The notes beneath the pieces were generated by a model, which saw only the letters and a program-made list of their open reading frames with translations, was not told the origin of the DNA and ran no database searches. A stretch of 64,000 bases of DNA from Salvelinus alpinus (lineage: Eukaryota; Chordata; Actinopteri; Salmoniformes; Salmonidae): assembly GCF_045679555.1 (NCBI RefSeq), contig NC_092089.1:7236506-7300505 (forward strand). Direction: 5' to 3'. This document shows positions 14,001-29,000 of this stretch, in pieces (the first letter of the stretch is position 1; every line of letters begins with the position of its first letter). Made by a program: the position numbers and the translations under genes.

Positions 14001-17000
14001 ACAGAGATCTACTATAATACAGGTCCTGGAGGAGACACAGAGATCTACTATAATACAGGTCCTGGAGGAGACACAGAGATCTACTATAATACAGGTCCTG
14101 GAGGGAGACACAGAGATCTACTATAATACAGGTCCTGGAGGGAGACACAGAGATCTACTATAATACAGGTCCTGGAGGAGACACAGAGATCTACTATAAT
14201 ACAGGTCCTGGAGGAGACACAGAGATCTACTATAATACAGGTCCTGGAGGAGACACAGAGATCTACTATAATACAGGTCCTGGAGGAGACACAGAGATCT
14301 ACTATAATACAGGTCCTGGAAGGACACAGAGATCTACTATAATACAGGTCCTGGAGGAGACACAGAGATCTACTATAATACAGGTCCTGGAGGAGACACA
14401 GAGATCTACTATAATATCCTGTACTGTTAATATCCTGTACTCACACAGGGACCATGTTAATATCCTGTACTCACACAGGGACCATGTTAATATCCTGTAC
14501 TCACACAGAGACCATGTTAATATCCTGTACTCACACAGAGACCTTGTTAATATCCTGTACTGTAGATATACAACATGACTAGACACACAGAGACCATGTT
14601 AATATCCTGTACTGTAGATATACAACATGACTAGACACACAGGGACCATGTTAATATCCTGTACTGTAGATATACAACATGACTAGACACACAGGGACCA
14701 TGTTAATATCCTGTACTCACACAGGGACCATGTTAATATCCTGTACTGTAGATATACAACATGACTAGACACACAGGGACCATGTTAATATCCTGTACTG
14801 TAGATATACAACATGACTAGACACACAGGGACCATGTTAATATCCTGTACTCACACAGAGACCATGTTAATATCCTGTACTGTAGATATACAACATGACT
14901 AGACACACAGGGACCATGTTAATATCCTGTACTGTAGATATACAACATGACTAGACACACAGGGACCATGTTAATATCCTGTACTCACACAGAGACCATG
15001 TTAATATCCTGTACTGTAGATATACAACATGACTAGACACACAGGGACCATGTTAATATCCTGTACTCACACAGGGACCATGTTAATATCCTGTACTGTA
15101 GATATACAACATGACTAGACACACAGGGACCATGTTAATATCCTGTACTGTAGATATACAACATGACTAGACACACAGGAACCATGTTAATATCCTGTAC
15201 TGTAGATATACAACATGACTAGACACACAGGGACCATGTTAATATCCTGTACTGTAGATATACAACATGACTAGACACACAGGGACCATGTTAATATCCT
15301 GTACTGTAGATATACAACATGACTAGACACACAGGAACCATGTTAATATCATGTACTGTAGATATACAACATGACTAGACACACAGGGACCATGTTAATA
15401 TCCTGTACTCACACAGGGACCATGTTAATATCCTGTACTGTAGATATACAACATGACTAGACACACAGGGACCATGTTAATATCCTGTACTGTAGATATA
15501 CAACATGACTAGACACACAGGGACCATGTTAATATCCTGTACTGTAGATATACAACATGACTAGACACACAGGGACCATGTTAATATCATGTACTGTAGA
15601 TATACAACATGACTAGACACACAGGGACCATGTTAATATCCTGTACTCACACAGGGACCATGTTAATATCCTGTACTGTAGATATACAACATGACTAGAC
15701 ACACAGGGACCATGTTAATATCCTGTACTGTAGATATACAACATGACTAGACACACAGGGACCATGTTAATATCCTGTACTGTAGATATACAACATGACT
15801 AGACACACAGGGACCATGTTAATATCCTGTACTCACACAGGGACCATGTTAATATCCTGTACTGTAGATATACAACATGACTAGACACACAGGGACCATG
15901 TTAATATCCTGTACTCACACAGGGACCATGTTAATATCCTGTACTGTAGATATACAACATGACTAGACACACAGGGACCATGTTAATATCCTGTACTGTA
16001 GATATACAACATGACTAGACACACAGGGACCATGTTAATATCCTGTACTCACACAGGGACCATGTTAATATCCTGTACTGTAGATATACAACATGACTAG
16101 ACACACAGGGACCATGTTAATATCCTGTACTCACACAGAGACCATGTTAATATCCTGTACTGTAGAGACACAACATGACTAGACACACAGGGACCATGTA
16201 AATATCCTGTACTCACACAGGGACCATGTTAATATCCTGTACTCACACAGGGACCATGTTAATATCCTGTACTGTAGATATACAACATGACTAGACACAC
16301 AGGGACCATGTTAATATCCTGTACTCACACAGGGACCATGTTAATATCCTGTACTGTAGATATACAACATGACTAGACACACAGGGACCATGTTAATATC
16401 CTGTACTGTAGATATACAACATGACTAGACACACAGGGACCATGTTAATATCCTGTACTCACACAGGGACCATGTTAATATCCTGTACTGTAGATATACA
16501 ACATGACTAGACACACAGGGACCATGTTAATATCCTGTACTGTAGATATACAACATGACTAGACACACAGAGACCATGTTAATATCCTGTACTGTAGATA
16601 TACAACATGACTAGACACACAGGGACCATGTTAATATCCTGTACTGTAGATATACAACATGACTAGACACACAGGAACCATGTTAATATCCTGTACTCAC
16701 ACAGGGACCATGTTAATATCCTGTACTCACACAGAGGCCATGTTAATATCCTGTACTGTAGATATACAACATGACTAGACACACAGGGACCATGTTAATA
16801 TCCTGTACTCACACAGGGACCATGTTAATATCCTGTACTGTAGATATACAACATGACTAGACACACAGGGACCATGTTAATATCCTGTACTCACACAGAG
16901 ACCATGTTAATATCCTGTACTGTAGATATACAACATGACTAGACACACAGGGACCATGTTAATATCCTGTACTCACACAGGGACCATGTTAATATCCTGT

Positions 17001-20000
17001 ACTGTAGATATACAACATGACTAGACACACAGGGACCATGTTAATATCCTGTACTCACACAGAGACCATGTTAATATCCTGTACTGTAGATACACAACAT
17101 GACTAGACACACAGGGACCATGTTAATATCCTGTACTCACACAGGGACCATGTTAATATCCTGTACTGTAGATATACAACATGACTAGACACACAGGGAC
17201 CATGTTAATATCCTGTACTGTAGATATACAACATGACTAGACATACAGGGACCATGTTAATATCCTGTACTCACACAGGGACCATGTTAATATCCTGTAC
17301 TCACACAGAGGCCATGTTAATATCCTGTACTCACACAGAGGCCATGTTAATATCCTGTACTCACACAGGGACCATGTTAATATCCTGTACTCACACAGGG
17401 ACCATGTTAATATCCTGTACTCACACAGAGACCATGTTAATATCCTGTACTCACACAGGGACCATGTTAATATCCTGTACTCACACAGAGGCCATGTTAA
17501 TATCCTGTACTCACACAGAGGCCATGTTAATATCCTGTACTCACACAGGGACCATGTTAATATCCTGTACTCACACAGGGACCATGTTAATATCCTGTAC
17601 TCACACAGGGACCATGTTAATATCCTGTACTCACACAGAGGCCATGTTAATATCCTGTACTCACACAGGGACCATGTTAATATCCTGTACTCACACAGGG
17701 ACCATGTTAATATCCTGTACTGTAGAGACACAACATGGCTGACAGGTGTTACAGGTTAAACTGAGCCAACCCGTACGCTGTTTGTACTCTCACCTTCCTG
17801 TGTTCCACCACCAGGTACCTCAGCTCCAGTTCCAGCTGGTTGGAGGCAGCGCCGGGATCCAGGGAGGGGCCACAGAGAGGAGGTAGAGGGGGCAGAGAGG
17901 TGGTGCTGCCCGGGGAGCAGACTGAGTCAACAGCCTCCTCACTCATAGCCTTCCACTGGGACTGGTTGTGGAAGTCAAACACACAGAGTTCCACGGCGTC
18001 CGACGGCTGGCAGTTGGCCAGGAAGGCCCTGTGGTTGAACACACAGCCGATGGTCCTGTATGGATAGGAGGGGCGGGGCTGGGGGGCCAGGGGAGGGGCG
18101 TCTGGGTCAATGGCCTGGTGGAGGTACCTAAAAAAAAAAAAAAAAGTTGAACAGATAGAAATATATTGTGTAGAACAGACATGCCACTGACGTACAGACT
18201 AGAGTAAGGGATCATCACAGCTCTATACACAACATTGCTGCACCCTGGTGTTAGGATTGATGTTTATGCACTATAGCCTGCTACCATATTGTATGAATAT
18301 TGTTTTGTTACATCTGCATTGTCTGTCTGTGTGTGTGTGTATGTGTGAGCAACATAGAGTGACATGCTATAAAAGCTGTGGTCAATCTGGAGAGGGGAGG
18401 GGTGCATATCTCCAGGCCAACCAGGGAGGGTAGAACACTGGACAATACCATATAAGGAACTGTTTGAGTGTAGCATCTGGGGAGCGGAACAAGACAGATC
18501 TAATCTACCCAAAGACCAGATGCGGACACCTGCGAGCACCAAGGGACTGGGACCAGTCTGAGTGCCAGCGATAGGCTGAGCAAAGTTTAAACCACGCTCA
18601 GCCTCTACTGTGATAGGCCAACGGATGGCTGTCATAGTATATTAACTGTTGTTTGTGCACATTCCAGAGTTCCCTGTTCTACCCTGCGCGGTGATACAGC
18701 GAACCCGTATATACGAAAATTGCATTTGCCATTCATTACTTGCGTTAATTAAACATAATTAAAGAGAGTTAGCAGACCTTGCTTTTTATTTATCCTGATA
18801 GCGGATTCGATTAACGTACCACTTACCCTGGTGAAGGGGACTCAGTTAACCTATCGGAAACTCTCTGCCAGAGAGACAGAGCACAAACTGTTGCAGGTGT
18901 TTCTAAGCCCAGTTCACATCTAAAACACCTGATGTGTTGATGCAGTTGAAGAACAAAGTCTGTTTGATCTGAACACGTCTGGGTTTTAGGAACATCTCAT
19001 GTTGGCTGATGGAGATTCCAAAACGCAACATGTCAAATCTTAGCGGAAAACTCTCGACTCGCTTTAGCCAATCAGAGAATAGTGCGCTGACTTTCTGTGT
19101 TCAGCCAAGCAGACAGCGAGCTAGCTGTTTTGTTGCAGTAATAGCTAGCTGTTTTGCTGCAGTAATAGCTAGCTGTTTTGCTGCAGTAATAGCTAGCTGT
19201 TTTGCTGCAGTAATAGCTAGCTGTTTTGCTGCAGTAATAGCTAGCTGTTTTGCTGCAGTAATAGCTAGCTGTTTTGCTGCAGTAATAGCTAGCTGTTTTG
19301 TTGCAGTAATAGCTAGCTGTTTTGTTGCAGTAATAGCTAGCTGTTATGCTGCAGTAATAGCTAGCTGTTTTGCTGCAGTAATAACTAGCTGTTTTGTTGC
19401 AGTAATAACTAGCTGTTTTGCTGCAGTAATAACTAGCTGTTGTGCTGCAGTAATAACTAGCTGTTTTGCTGCAGTAATAACTAGCTGTTTTGCTGCAGTA
19501 ATAACTAGCTGTTTTGTTGCAGTAATAACTAGCTGTTTTGTTGCAGTAATAACTAGCTGTTTTGTTGCAGTAATAACTAGCTGTTTTGTTGCCGTAATAA
19601 CTAGCTGTTTTTCTGCAGTAATAACTAGCTGTTTTGTTGCAGTAATAACTAGCTGTTTTGTTGCAGTAATAACTAGCTGTTTTGTTGCAGTAATAACTAG
19701 CTGTTTTGCTGCAGTAATAACTAGCTGTTTTGTTGCCGTAATAACTAGCTGTTTTGTTGCCGTAATAACTAGCTGTTTTGTTGCAGTAATAACTAGCTGT
19801 TTTGTTGCAGTAATAACTAGCTGTTTTGCTGCAGTAATAACTAGCTGTTTTGTTGCCGTAATAACTAGCTGTTTTGTTGCCGTAATAACTAGCTGTTTTG
19901 TTGCAGTAATAACTAGCTGTTTTGTTGCAGTAATAACTAGCTGTTTTGCTGCAGTAATAACTAGCTGTTTTGTTGCAGTAATAACTAGCTGTTTTGCTGC

Positions 20001-23000
20001 AGTAATAACTAGCTGTTTTGTTGCCGTAATAACTAGCTGTTTTGTTGCCGTAATAACTAGCTGTTTTGTTGCAGTAATAACTAGCTGTTTTGTTGCAGTA
20101 ATAACTAGCTGTTTTGTTGCAGTAATAACTAGCTGTTTTGTTGCAGTAATAACTAGCTGTTTTGTTGCAGTAATAACTAGCTGTTTTGTTGCCGTAATAA
20201 CTAGCTGTTTTTCTGCAGTAATAACTAGCTGTTTTGTTGCAGTAATAACTAGCTGTTTTGTTGCAGTAATAACTAGCTGTTTTGTTGCAGTAATAACTAG
20301 CTGTTTTGTTGCAGTAATAACTAGCTGTTTTGCTGCAGTAATAACTAGCTGTTTTGTTGCCGTAATAACTAGCTGTTTTGTTGCCGTAATAACTAGCTGT
20401 TTTGTTGCAGTAATAACTAGCTGTTTTGTTGCAGTAATAACTAGCTGTTTTGTTGCAGTAATAGCTAGCTGTTTTGTTGCAGTAATAACTAGCTGTTTTG
20501 CTGCAGTAATAACTAGCTGTTTTGTTGCAGTAATAACTAGCTGTTTTGTTGCAGTAATAACTAGCTGTTTTGTTGCAGTAATAACTAGCTGTTTTGTTGC
20601 AGTAATAACTAGCTGTTTTGTTGCAGTAATAACTAGCTGTTTTGTTGCCGTAATAGCTAGCTGTTTTGTTGCAGTAATAACTAGCTGTTTTGTTGCAGTA
20701 ATAACTAGCTGTTTTGTTGCAGTAATAACTAGCTGTTTTGTTGCAGTAATAACTAGCTGTTTTGTTGCAGTAATAACTAGCTGTTTTGTTGCAGTAATAA
20801 CTAGCTGTTTTGTTGCAGTAATAGCTAGCTGTTTTGTTGCAGTAATAACTAGCTGTTGTGCTGCAGTAATAACTAGCTGTTTTGCTGCAGTAATAACTAG
20901 CTGTTTTTCTGCAGTAATAACTAGCTGTTTTGTTGCCGTAATAACTAGCTGTTTTGTTGCAGTAATAACTAGCTGTTTTGCTGCAGTAATAACTAGCTGT
21001 TTTGTTGCCGTAATAACTAGCTGTTTTGTTGCCGTAATAGCTAGCTGTTTTGTTGCAGTAATAGCTAGCTGTTTTGTTGCCGTAATAACTAGCTGTTTTG
21101 CTGCAGTAATAACTAGCTGTTTTGTTGCAGTAATAACTAGCTGTTTTGTTGCAGTAATAACTAGCTGTTTTGTTGCCGTAATAACTAGCTGTTTTGTTGC
21201 AGTAATAACTAGCTGTTTTGTTGCAGTAATAACTAGCTGTTTTGTTGCAGTAATAACTAGCTGTTTTGTTGCAGTAATAACTAGCTGTTTTGTTGCAGTA
21301 ATAACTAGCTGTTTTGTTGCAGTAATAGCTAGCTGTTTTGTTGCAGTAATAACTAGCTGTTTTGCTGCAGTAATAACTAGCTGTTTTGTTGCAGTAATAG
21401 CTAGCTGTTTTGTTGCAGTAATAACTAGCTGTTGTGCTGCAGTAATAACTAGCTGTTTTGCTGCAGTAATAACTAGCTGTTTTGCTGCAGTAATAACTAG
21501 CTGTTTTGTTGCAGTAATAACTAGCTGTTTTGTTGCCGTAATAACTAGCTGTTTTGTTGCAGTAATAACTAGCTGTTTTGCTGCAGTAATAGCTAGCTGT
21601 TTTGTTGCCGTAATAACTAGCTGTTTTGTTGCAGTAATAACTAGCTGTTTTGTTGCAGTAATAACTAGCTGTTTTGTTGCAGTAACAACTAGCTGTTTTG
21701 TTGCAGTAATAACTAGCTGTTTTGTTGCAGTAATAGCTAGCTGTTTTGTTGCAGTAATAACTAGCTGTTGTGCTGCAGTAATAACTAGCTGTTTTGCTGC
21801 AGTAATAACTAGCTGTTTTTCTGCAGTAATAACTAGCTGTTTTGTTGCCGTAATAACTAGCTGTTTTGTTGCAGTAATAACTAGCTGTTTTGCTGCAGTA
21901 ATAGCTAGCTGTTTTGCTGCAGTAATAACTAGCTGTTTTGCTGCAGTAATAACTAGCTGTTTTGTTGCCGTAATAACTAGCTGTTTTGTTGCAGTAATAG
22001 CTAGCTGTTTTGCTGCAGTAATAGCTAGCTGTTTTGCTGCAGTAATAGCTAGCTGTTTTGTTGCAGTAATAACTAGCTGTTTTGTTGCCGTAATAACTAG
22101 CTGTTTTGTTGCAGTAATAACTAGCTGTTTTGTTGCCGTAATAACTAGCTGTTTTGTTGCCGTAATAACTAGCTGTTTTGTTGCAGTAATAGCTAGCTGT
22201 TTTGCTGCAGTAATAGCTAGCTGTTTTGCTGCAGTAATAACTAGCTGTTTTGCTGCAGTAATAACTAGCTGTTTTGTTGCAGTAATAACTAGCTGTTTTG
22301 TTGCCGTAATAACTAGCTGTTTTGTTGCCGTAATAACTAGCTGTTTTGCTGCAGTAATAACTAGCTGTTTTGTTGCAGTAATAGCTAGCTGTTTTGCTGC
22401 AGTAATAACTAGCTGTTTTGCTGCAGTAATAACTAGCTGTTTTGTTGCCGTAATAACTAGCTGTTTTGTTGCAGTAATAGCTAGCTGTTTTGCTGCAGTA
22501 ATAGCTAGCTGTTTTGTTGCAGTAATAGCTAGCTGTTTTGTTGCAGTAATAACTAGCTGTTTTGTTGCAGTAATAACTAGCTGTTTTGTTGCAGTAATAA
22601 CTAGCTGTTTTGTTGCAGTAATAACTAGCTGTTTTGTTGCAGTAATAACTAGCTGTTTTGTTGCAGTAATAGCTAGCTGTTTTGTTGCAGTAATAACTAG
22701 CTGTTTTGTTGCAGTAATAACTAGCTGTTTTGTTGCCGTAATAACTAGCTGTTTTGTTGCAGTAATAACTAGCTGTTTTGTTGCAGTAATAACTAGCTGT
22801 TTTGTTGCCGTAATAACTAGCTGTTTTGTTGCCGTAATAACTAGCTGTTTTGCTGCAGTAATAACTAGCTGTTTTGCTGCAGTAATAACTAGCTGTTTTG
22901 CTGCAGTAATAGCTAGCTGTTTTGTTGCAGTAATAGCTAGCCTAGCTTGTTGATATTTCTCTGACCAGTTGCAAAGCGTGTAACTTTTCTGGTGAATGTA

Positions 23001-26000
23001 CTTCATGAAACTTGTTTGCTACAACACAGCAGTAAGCGCCTCAGACCGCTGGCCACTCGGACCGCTGGCCACTAGGGAGGCCCTGGGCTGGTCTTTTTGA
23101 TCTAAATGTCTCGTCTTCAATCAGCTACAACATTGTGAAACAGTCTGGTTCTGTCTCGTCTCACGTGGGCTGTTGTATCTGAACCAGGCTTCAGTCTCAC
23201 CTGTGTGCGGTCAGGCTCTCCCAGAAGGTGATGGTGCCGTCAGTGCCCCTGGTCATCACCCAGGTGTGTGCCAGGCCCTTGGGCTTAGTGCCAACACACA
23301 CGTAGGCATCCAGGCCGAAGCCCAGCAACAGACTGCACAGCAGGGTGGCATGGTCCTCACAGTCGCCCTGGAAACACACAACCAATCAGATCAGAGAGAT
23401 GTCACAATCGCCCTGGAAACACCAAAAACATCATGTCTCAGTTCCTAACTCTAACAGGGCTGGTCATCATGTCTCAGTTCCTAACTCTAACAGGGCTGGT
23501 CATCATGTCTCAGTTCCTAACTCTAACAGGGCTGGTCATCATGTCTCAGTTCCTAACTCTAACAGGGCTGGTCATCATGTCTCAGTTCCTAACTCTAACA
23601 GGGCTGGTCATCATGTCTCAGTTCCTAACTCTAACCTACAGGGCTGGTCATCATGTCTCAGTTCCTAACTCTAACAGGGCTGGTCATCATGTCTCAGTTC
23701 CTGACTCTAACAGGGCTGGTCATCATGTCTCAGTTCCTAACTCTAACCTACAGGGCTGGTCATCATGTCTCAGTTCCTAACTCTAACCTACAGGGCTGGT
23801 CATCATGTCTCAGTTCCTAACTCTAACAGGGCTGGTCATGATGTCTCAGTTCCTAACTCTAACAGGGCTGGTCATCATGTCTCAGTTCCTAACTCTAACA
23901 GGGCTGGTCATCATGTCTCAGTTCCTAACTCTAACAGGGCTGGTCATCATGTCTCAGTTCCTAACTCTAACAGGGCTGGTCATCATGTCTCAGTTCCTAA
24001 CTCTAACAGGACTGGTCATCATGTCTCAGTTCCTAACTCTAACCTACAGGGCTGGTCATCATGTCTCAGTTCCTAACTCTAACCTACAGGGCTGGTCATC
24101 ATGTCTCAGTTCCTAACTCTAACCTACAGGGCTGGTCATCATGTCTCAGTTCCTAACTCTAACAGGGCTGGTCATCATGTCTCAGTTCCTAACTCTAACA
24201 GGACTGGTCATCATGTCTCAGTTCCTAACTCTAACAGGGCTGGTCATCATGTCTCAGTTCCTAACTCTAACAGGGCTGGTCATCATGTCTCAGTTCCTAA
24301 CTCTAACAGGGCTGGTCATCATGTCTCAGTTCCTAACTCTAACCTACAGGACTGGTCATCATGTCTCAATTCCTAACTCTAACAGGGCTGGTCATCATGT
24401 CTCAGTTCCTAACTCTAACAGGGCTGGTCATCATGTCTCAGTTCCTAACTCTAACAGGGCTGGTCATCATGTCTCAGTTCCTAACTCTAACAGGACTGGT
24501 CATCATGTCTCAGTTCCTAACTCTAACAGGGCTGGTCATCATGTCTCAGTTCCTAACTCTAACAGGGCTGGTCATCATGTCTCAGTTCCTAACTCTAACA
24601 GGACTGGTCATCATGTCTCAGTTCCTAACTCTAACAGGGCTGGTCATCATGTCTCAGTTCCTAACTCTAACAGGGCTGGTCATCATGTCTCAGTTCCTAA
24701 CTCTAACAGGGCTGGTCATCATGTCTCAGTCCCTAACTCTAACAGGGCTGGTCATCATGTCTCAGTTCCTAACTCTAACAGGGCTGGTCATCATGTCTCA
24801 GTTCCTAACTCTAACAGGACTGGTCATCATGTCTCAGTTCCTAACTCTAACAGGACTGGTCATCATGTCTCAGTTCCTAACTCTAACAGGGCTGGTCATC
24901 ATGTCTCAGTTCCTAACTCTAACAGGGCTGGTCATCATGTCTCAGTTCCTAACTCTAACAGGACTGGTCATCATGTCTCAGTTCCTAACTCTAACAGGAC
25001 TGGTCATCATGTCTCAGTTCCTAACTCTAACAGGGCTGGTCATCATGTCTCAGTTCCTAACTCTAACAGGGCTGGTCATCATGTCTCAGTTCCTAACTCT
25101 AACAGGACTGGTCATCATGTCTCAGTTCCTAACTCTAACAGGACTGGTCATCATGTCTCAGTTCCTAACTCTAACAGGGCTGGTCATCATGTCTCAGTTC
25201 CTAACTCTAACCTACAGGGCTGGTCATCATGTCTCAGTTCCTAACTCTAACAGGGCTGGTCATCATGTCTCAGTTCCTAACTCTAACAGGGCTGGTCATC
25301 ATGTCTCAGTTCCTAACTCTAACAGGGCTGGTCATCATGTCTCAGTTCCTAACTCTAACAGGACTGGTCATCATGTCTCAGTTCCTAACTCTAACAGGAC
25401 TGGTCATCATGTCTCAGTTCCTAACTCTAACAGGGCTGGTCATCATGTCTCAGTTCCTAACTCTAACAGGGCTGGTCATCATGTCTCAGTTCCTAACTCT
25501 AACAGGGCTGGTCATCATGTCTCAGTTCCTAACTCTAACAGGACTGGTCATCATGTCTCAGTTCCTAACTCTAACAGGACTGGTCATCATGTCTCAGTTC
25601 CTAACTCTAACAGGACTGGTCATCATGTCTCAGTTCCTAACTCTAACAGGACTGGTCATCATGTCTCAGTTCCTAACTCTAACAGGGCTGGTCATCATGT
25701 CTCAGTTCCTAACTCTAACAGGGCTGGTCATCATGTCTCAGTTCCTAACTCTAACAGGGCTGGTCATCATGTCTCAGTTCCTAACTCTAACAGGGCTGGT
25801 CATCATGTCTCAGTTCCTAACTCTAACAGGGCTGGTCATCATGTCTCAGTTCCTAACTCTAACAGGACTGGTCATCATGTCTCAGTTCCTAACTCTAACA
25901 GGACTGGTCATCATGTCTCAGTTCCTAACTCTAACAGGGCTGGTCATCATGTCTCAGTTCCTAACTCTAACAGGGCTGGTCATCATGTCTCAGTTCCTAA

Positions 26001-29000
26001 CTCTAACAGGGCTGGTCATCATGTCTCAGTTCCTAACTCTAACAGGGCTGGTCATCATGTCTCAGTTCAGTAATGTGGACTGTACTGTAGAGGGAGGACT
26101 GATGTAATGTGGACTGTACTGTAGAGGGAGGACTGATGTAATGTGGACTGTACTGTAGAGGGAGGACTGATGTAATGTGGACTGTACTCTACTGTAGAGG
26201 GAGGACTGATGTAATGTGGACTCTACTGTAGAGGGAGGACTGATGTAATGTGTACTCTACTGTAGAGGGAGGACTGATGTAATGTGTACTCTACTGTAGA
26301 GGGAGGACTGATGTAATGTGGACTGTACTGTAGAGGGAGGACTGATAAAATGTGGACTGTACTGTAGAGGGAGGACTGATGTAATGTGGACTCTACTGTA
26401 GAGGGAGGACTGATGTAATGTGGACTCTACTGTAGAGGGAGGACTGATCCATGTTTCCTGGAAGGGTAAAGAAGGAGGACAGTCGTGCAGAGCTGGAGAC
26501 AGAGCAAGCAGGGACTGACCAAGCTAAATTAATTTCCCTGGAATGGAACCATCTGTGACAAAGACGACTTTGTGAGAGCTGTGTCTGCCATCGTAGAGGA
26601 GAGGAAGGGAGAGAGGAGAGAGGAGAGGAGGAAGAGAGGGGGAGGGGAGGATAGAAGAGGAGAGGATGGGAGAGAGGAGAGAGGAGGAAGAGAGGAGGAA
26701 GAGGGGAGGGGGAGAGGAGAGGATAGAAGAGAGGGGAGGGGGAGAGGGGAGAAGATGAGAGGAGGAGAGGGGGGAGAGGAGAGGATATAAGAGAGGGGAG
26801 GGGGAGAGGAGAGAAGAGAGGAGAGGGGAGGAGAGGGGGGAGAGGAGAGGATAGAAGAGAGGGGAGGGGGAGAGGGGAGAAGAGAGGGGAGGAGAGGGGG
26901 GAGAGGAGAGAAGAGAGGGGAGGGGGAGAGGGGAGAAGAGAGGGGAGGAGAGGAGAGGATAGAAGAGAGGGGAGGGGGGGAGGGGGAGAGGAGAGAAGAG
27001 AGGGGAGGAGAGGGGGGAGAGGAGAGGATAGAAGAGGAGACGAGGCATTTGTTCATTCTGCTGCACTGGGGAAATCCCAGAACCGTCCATCAGGATATAA
27101 ATACATCTTCTCATAATAGACAGTTTAACCGTTTCATAAATCAATTATTTTACAATTCCCCCACTGAGGATTAGAACACAGAGAGAGATGAGTTCTCAGA
27201 GGTTAAACACTTAATAGTATTACAGCTGTCTAAATGATTCAGGCTCTGTGTGTGTGTGTGTGTGGTGTGTGGTGTGTGGTGTGTGGTGTGTGGTGTGTGT
27301 GGTGTGTGGTGTGTGTGTGGTGTGTGTGTGTGTGGTGTGTGGTGTGTGGTGTGTGTGTGGTGTGTGTGTGTGTGGTGTGTGGTGTGTGGTGTGTGTGTGT
27401 GTGGTTCAGAACAGAGCCAGTCCTCACCTTGTTTCTACAGAGGAAGGCGAGAAGGGAGCACCACTGCTCCTGTTTGCCCCCTCCTCCCACCACGGGGGCT
27501 TTCTCCAGGCCCAGCATGCTAACGAAGCGGGCCGCCTGACGGGGACTCTCCAGGAGACGACCAGCACGCAGGACACGCACGTAGGAACACACCGGCCTGT
27601 TGACGCCGTTCTCATCCTGCAAGCAACACAGCAAAGTTCAAATACAGCCCAGCTAACACACAGCAAAGTTCAAATACAGCCCAGCTAACACACAGCAAAG
27701 TTCAAATACAGCCCAGCTAACACACAGCAAAGTTCAAATACAGCCCAGCTAACACACAGCAAAGTTCAAATACAGCCCAGCTAACACACAGCAAAGTTCA
27801 AATACAGCCCAGCTAACACACAGCAAAGTTCAAATACAGCCCAGCTAACACACAGCAAAGTTCAAATACAGCCCAGCTAACACACAGCAAAGTTCAAATA
27901 CAGCCCAGCTAACACACAGCAAAGTTCAAATACAGCCCAGCTAACACACAGCAAAGTTCAAATACAGCCCAGCTAACACACAGCAAAGTTCAAATACAGC
28001 CCAGCTAACACACAGCAAAGTTCAAATACAGCCCAGCTAACACACAGCAAAGTTCAAATACAGCCCAGCTAACACACAGCAAAGTTCAAATACAGCCCAG
28101 CTAACACACAGCAAAGTTCAAATACAGCCCAGCTAACACACAGCAAAGCTACCGCCCAGCACGGCTAACATGGCTAAAACCCGGCACGGCTAACACACTG
28201 GCCGGTTGACACCCAGCTCAGCTAACGCCCGGCACGGCTGCCGCCCGGCACTGCTAACACCCGGCACGCTAACACCCGGCACGGCTAACACCCGGCACGG
28301 CTAACACCCGGCACGGCTAACACCCAGCACAGCTAACACACTGGCCGGTTGACACCCAGCACAGCTAACACCCGGCACGGCTAACACCCGGCACGGCTAA
28401 CACCCGGCACGGCTAACACCCGGCACGGCTAACCCCCAGCACGGCTAACGCACTGGTCGGTTGACACCATTCTCAACACACACACCAATGTTTTTGAATA
28501 TTATTAAACACTAATACATCAGCATTATATTAAAACACAAGTATTACAACTAAAACATTGTGAGGAACCTGAGCAAAGATCTTGACCAGTTTGGACTGGT
28601 TTGTCTGTCTGATCTCTAGAAACTCTCTCCACCACTGTTTAGCGTAAACCAGAAACAGCCTCTCCTTCTCCGCCGTCTTCTGCCGCTCCAGGGATTGCTG
28701 CAGACAACAAACACCAGGAACAACCATTATCGACGGCTGCCTCTTAGGGAGGAACAACATCAGATGTCAGTGAATCGTAGCGTGACAACATGACAGAGCA
28801 TAGCAGCATTACGACCAGTCTCTGACCTGGGTGGTGATGATGTCAGGTGACAGGATCTCTGACAGAGGAGGGTACAGTTCAAGACTCATGTTGAGTACAC
28901 CAGCCGTCACCTTACACTCACTACCTGTTAGGATACAGAGACATACTGAACACCTGTTAGGACAGACCAGCTGTTACCTTACATTCACTACCTGTTAGGA

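Noticed and set aside
12354-14111. 585-codon minus frame of DLYYSRSLCLLQ repeats
   Set aside because: Copies of the CEP76 exon 11 acceptor in an intron; open only because the period is 36 bp.
19009-22953. 1314-codon plus frame and 1220-codon minus frame (FVAVITSC and TATKQLVI repeats), possibly a repetitive structural protein
   Set aside because: It is a 24-bp array in a CEP76 intron with both strands open for arithmetic reasons. Nothing suggests a signal peptide or gene structure.
24141-26107. MSQFLTLTGLVI repeat frames on plus (367, 570 and 292 codons)
   Set aside because: A 36-bp intronic minisatellite antisense to CEP76; no independent gene evidence.
26524-27144. Proline/serine/leucine-rich minus frames of 206 and 175 codons
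   Set aside because: Translation of a polypurine/polypyrimidine tract in an intron.
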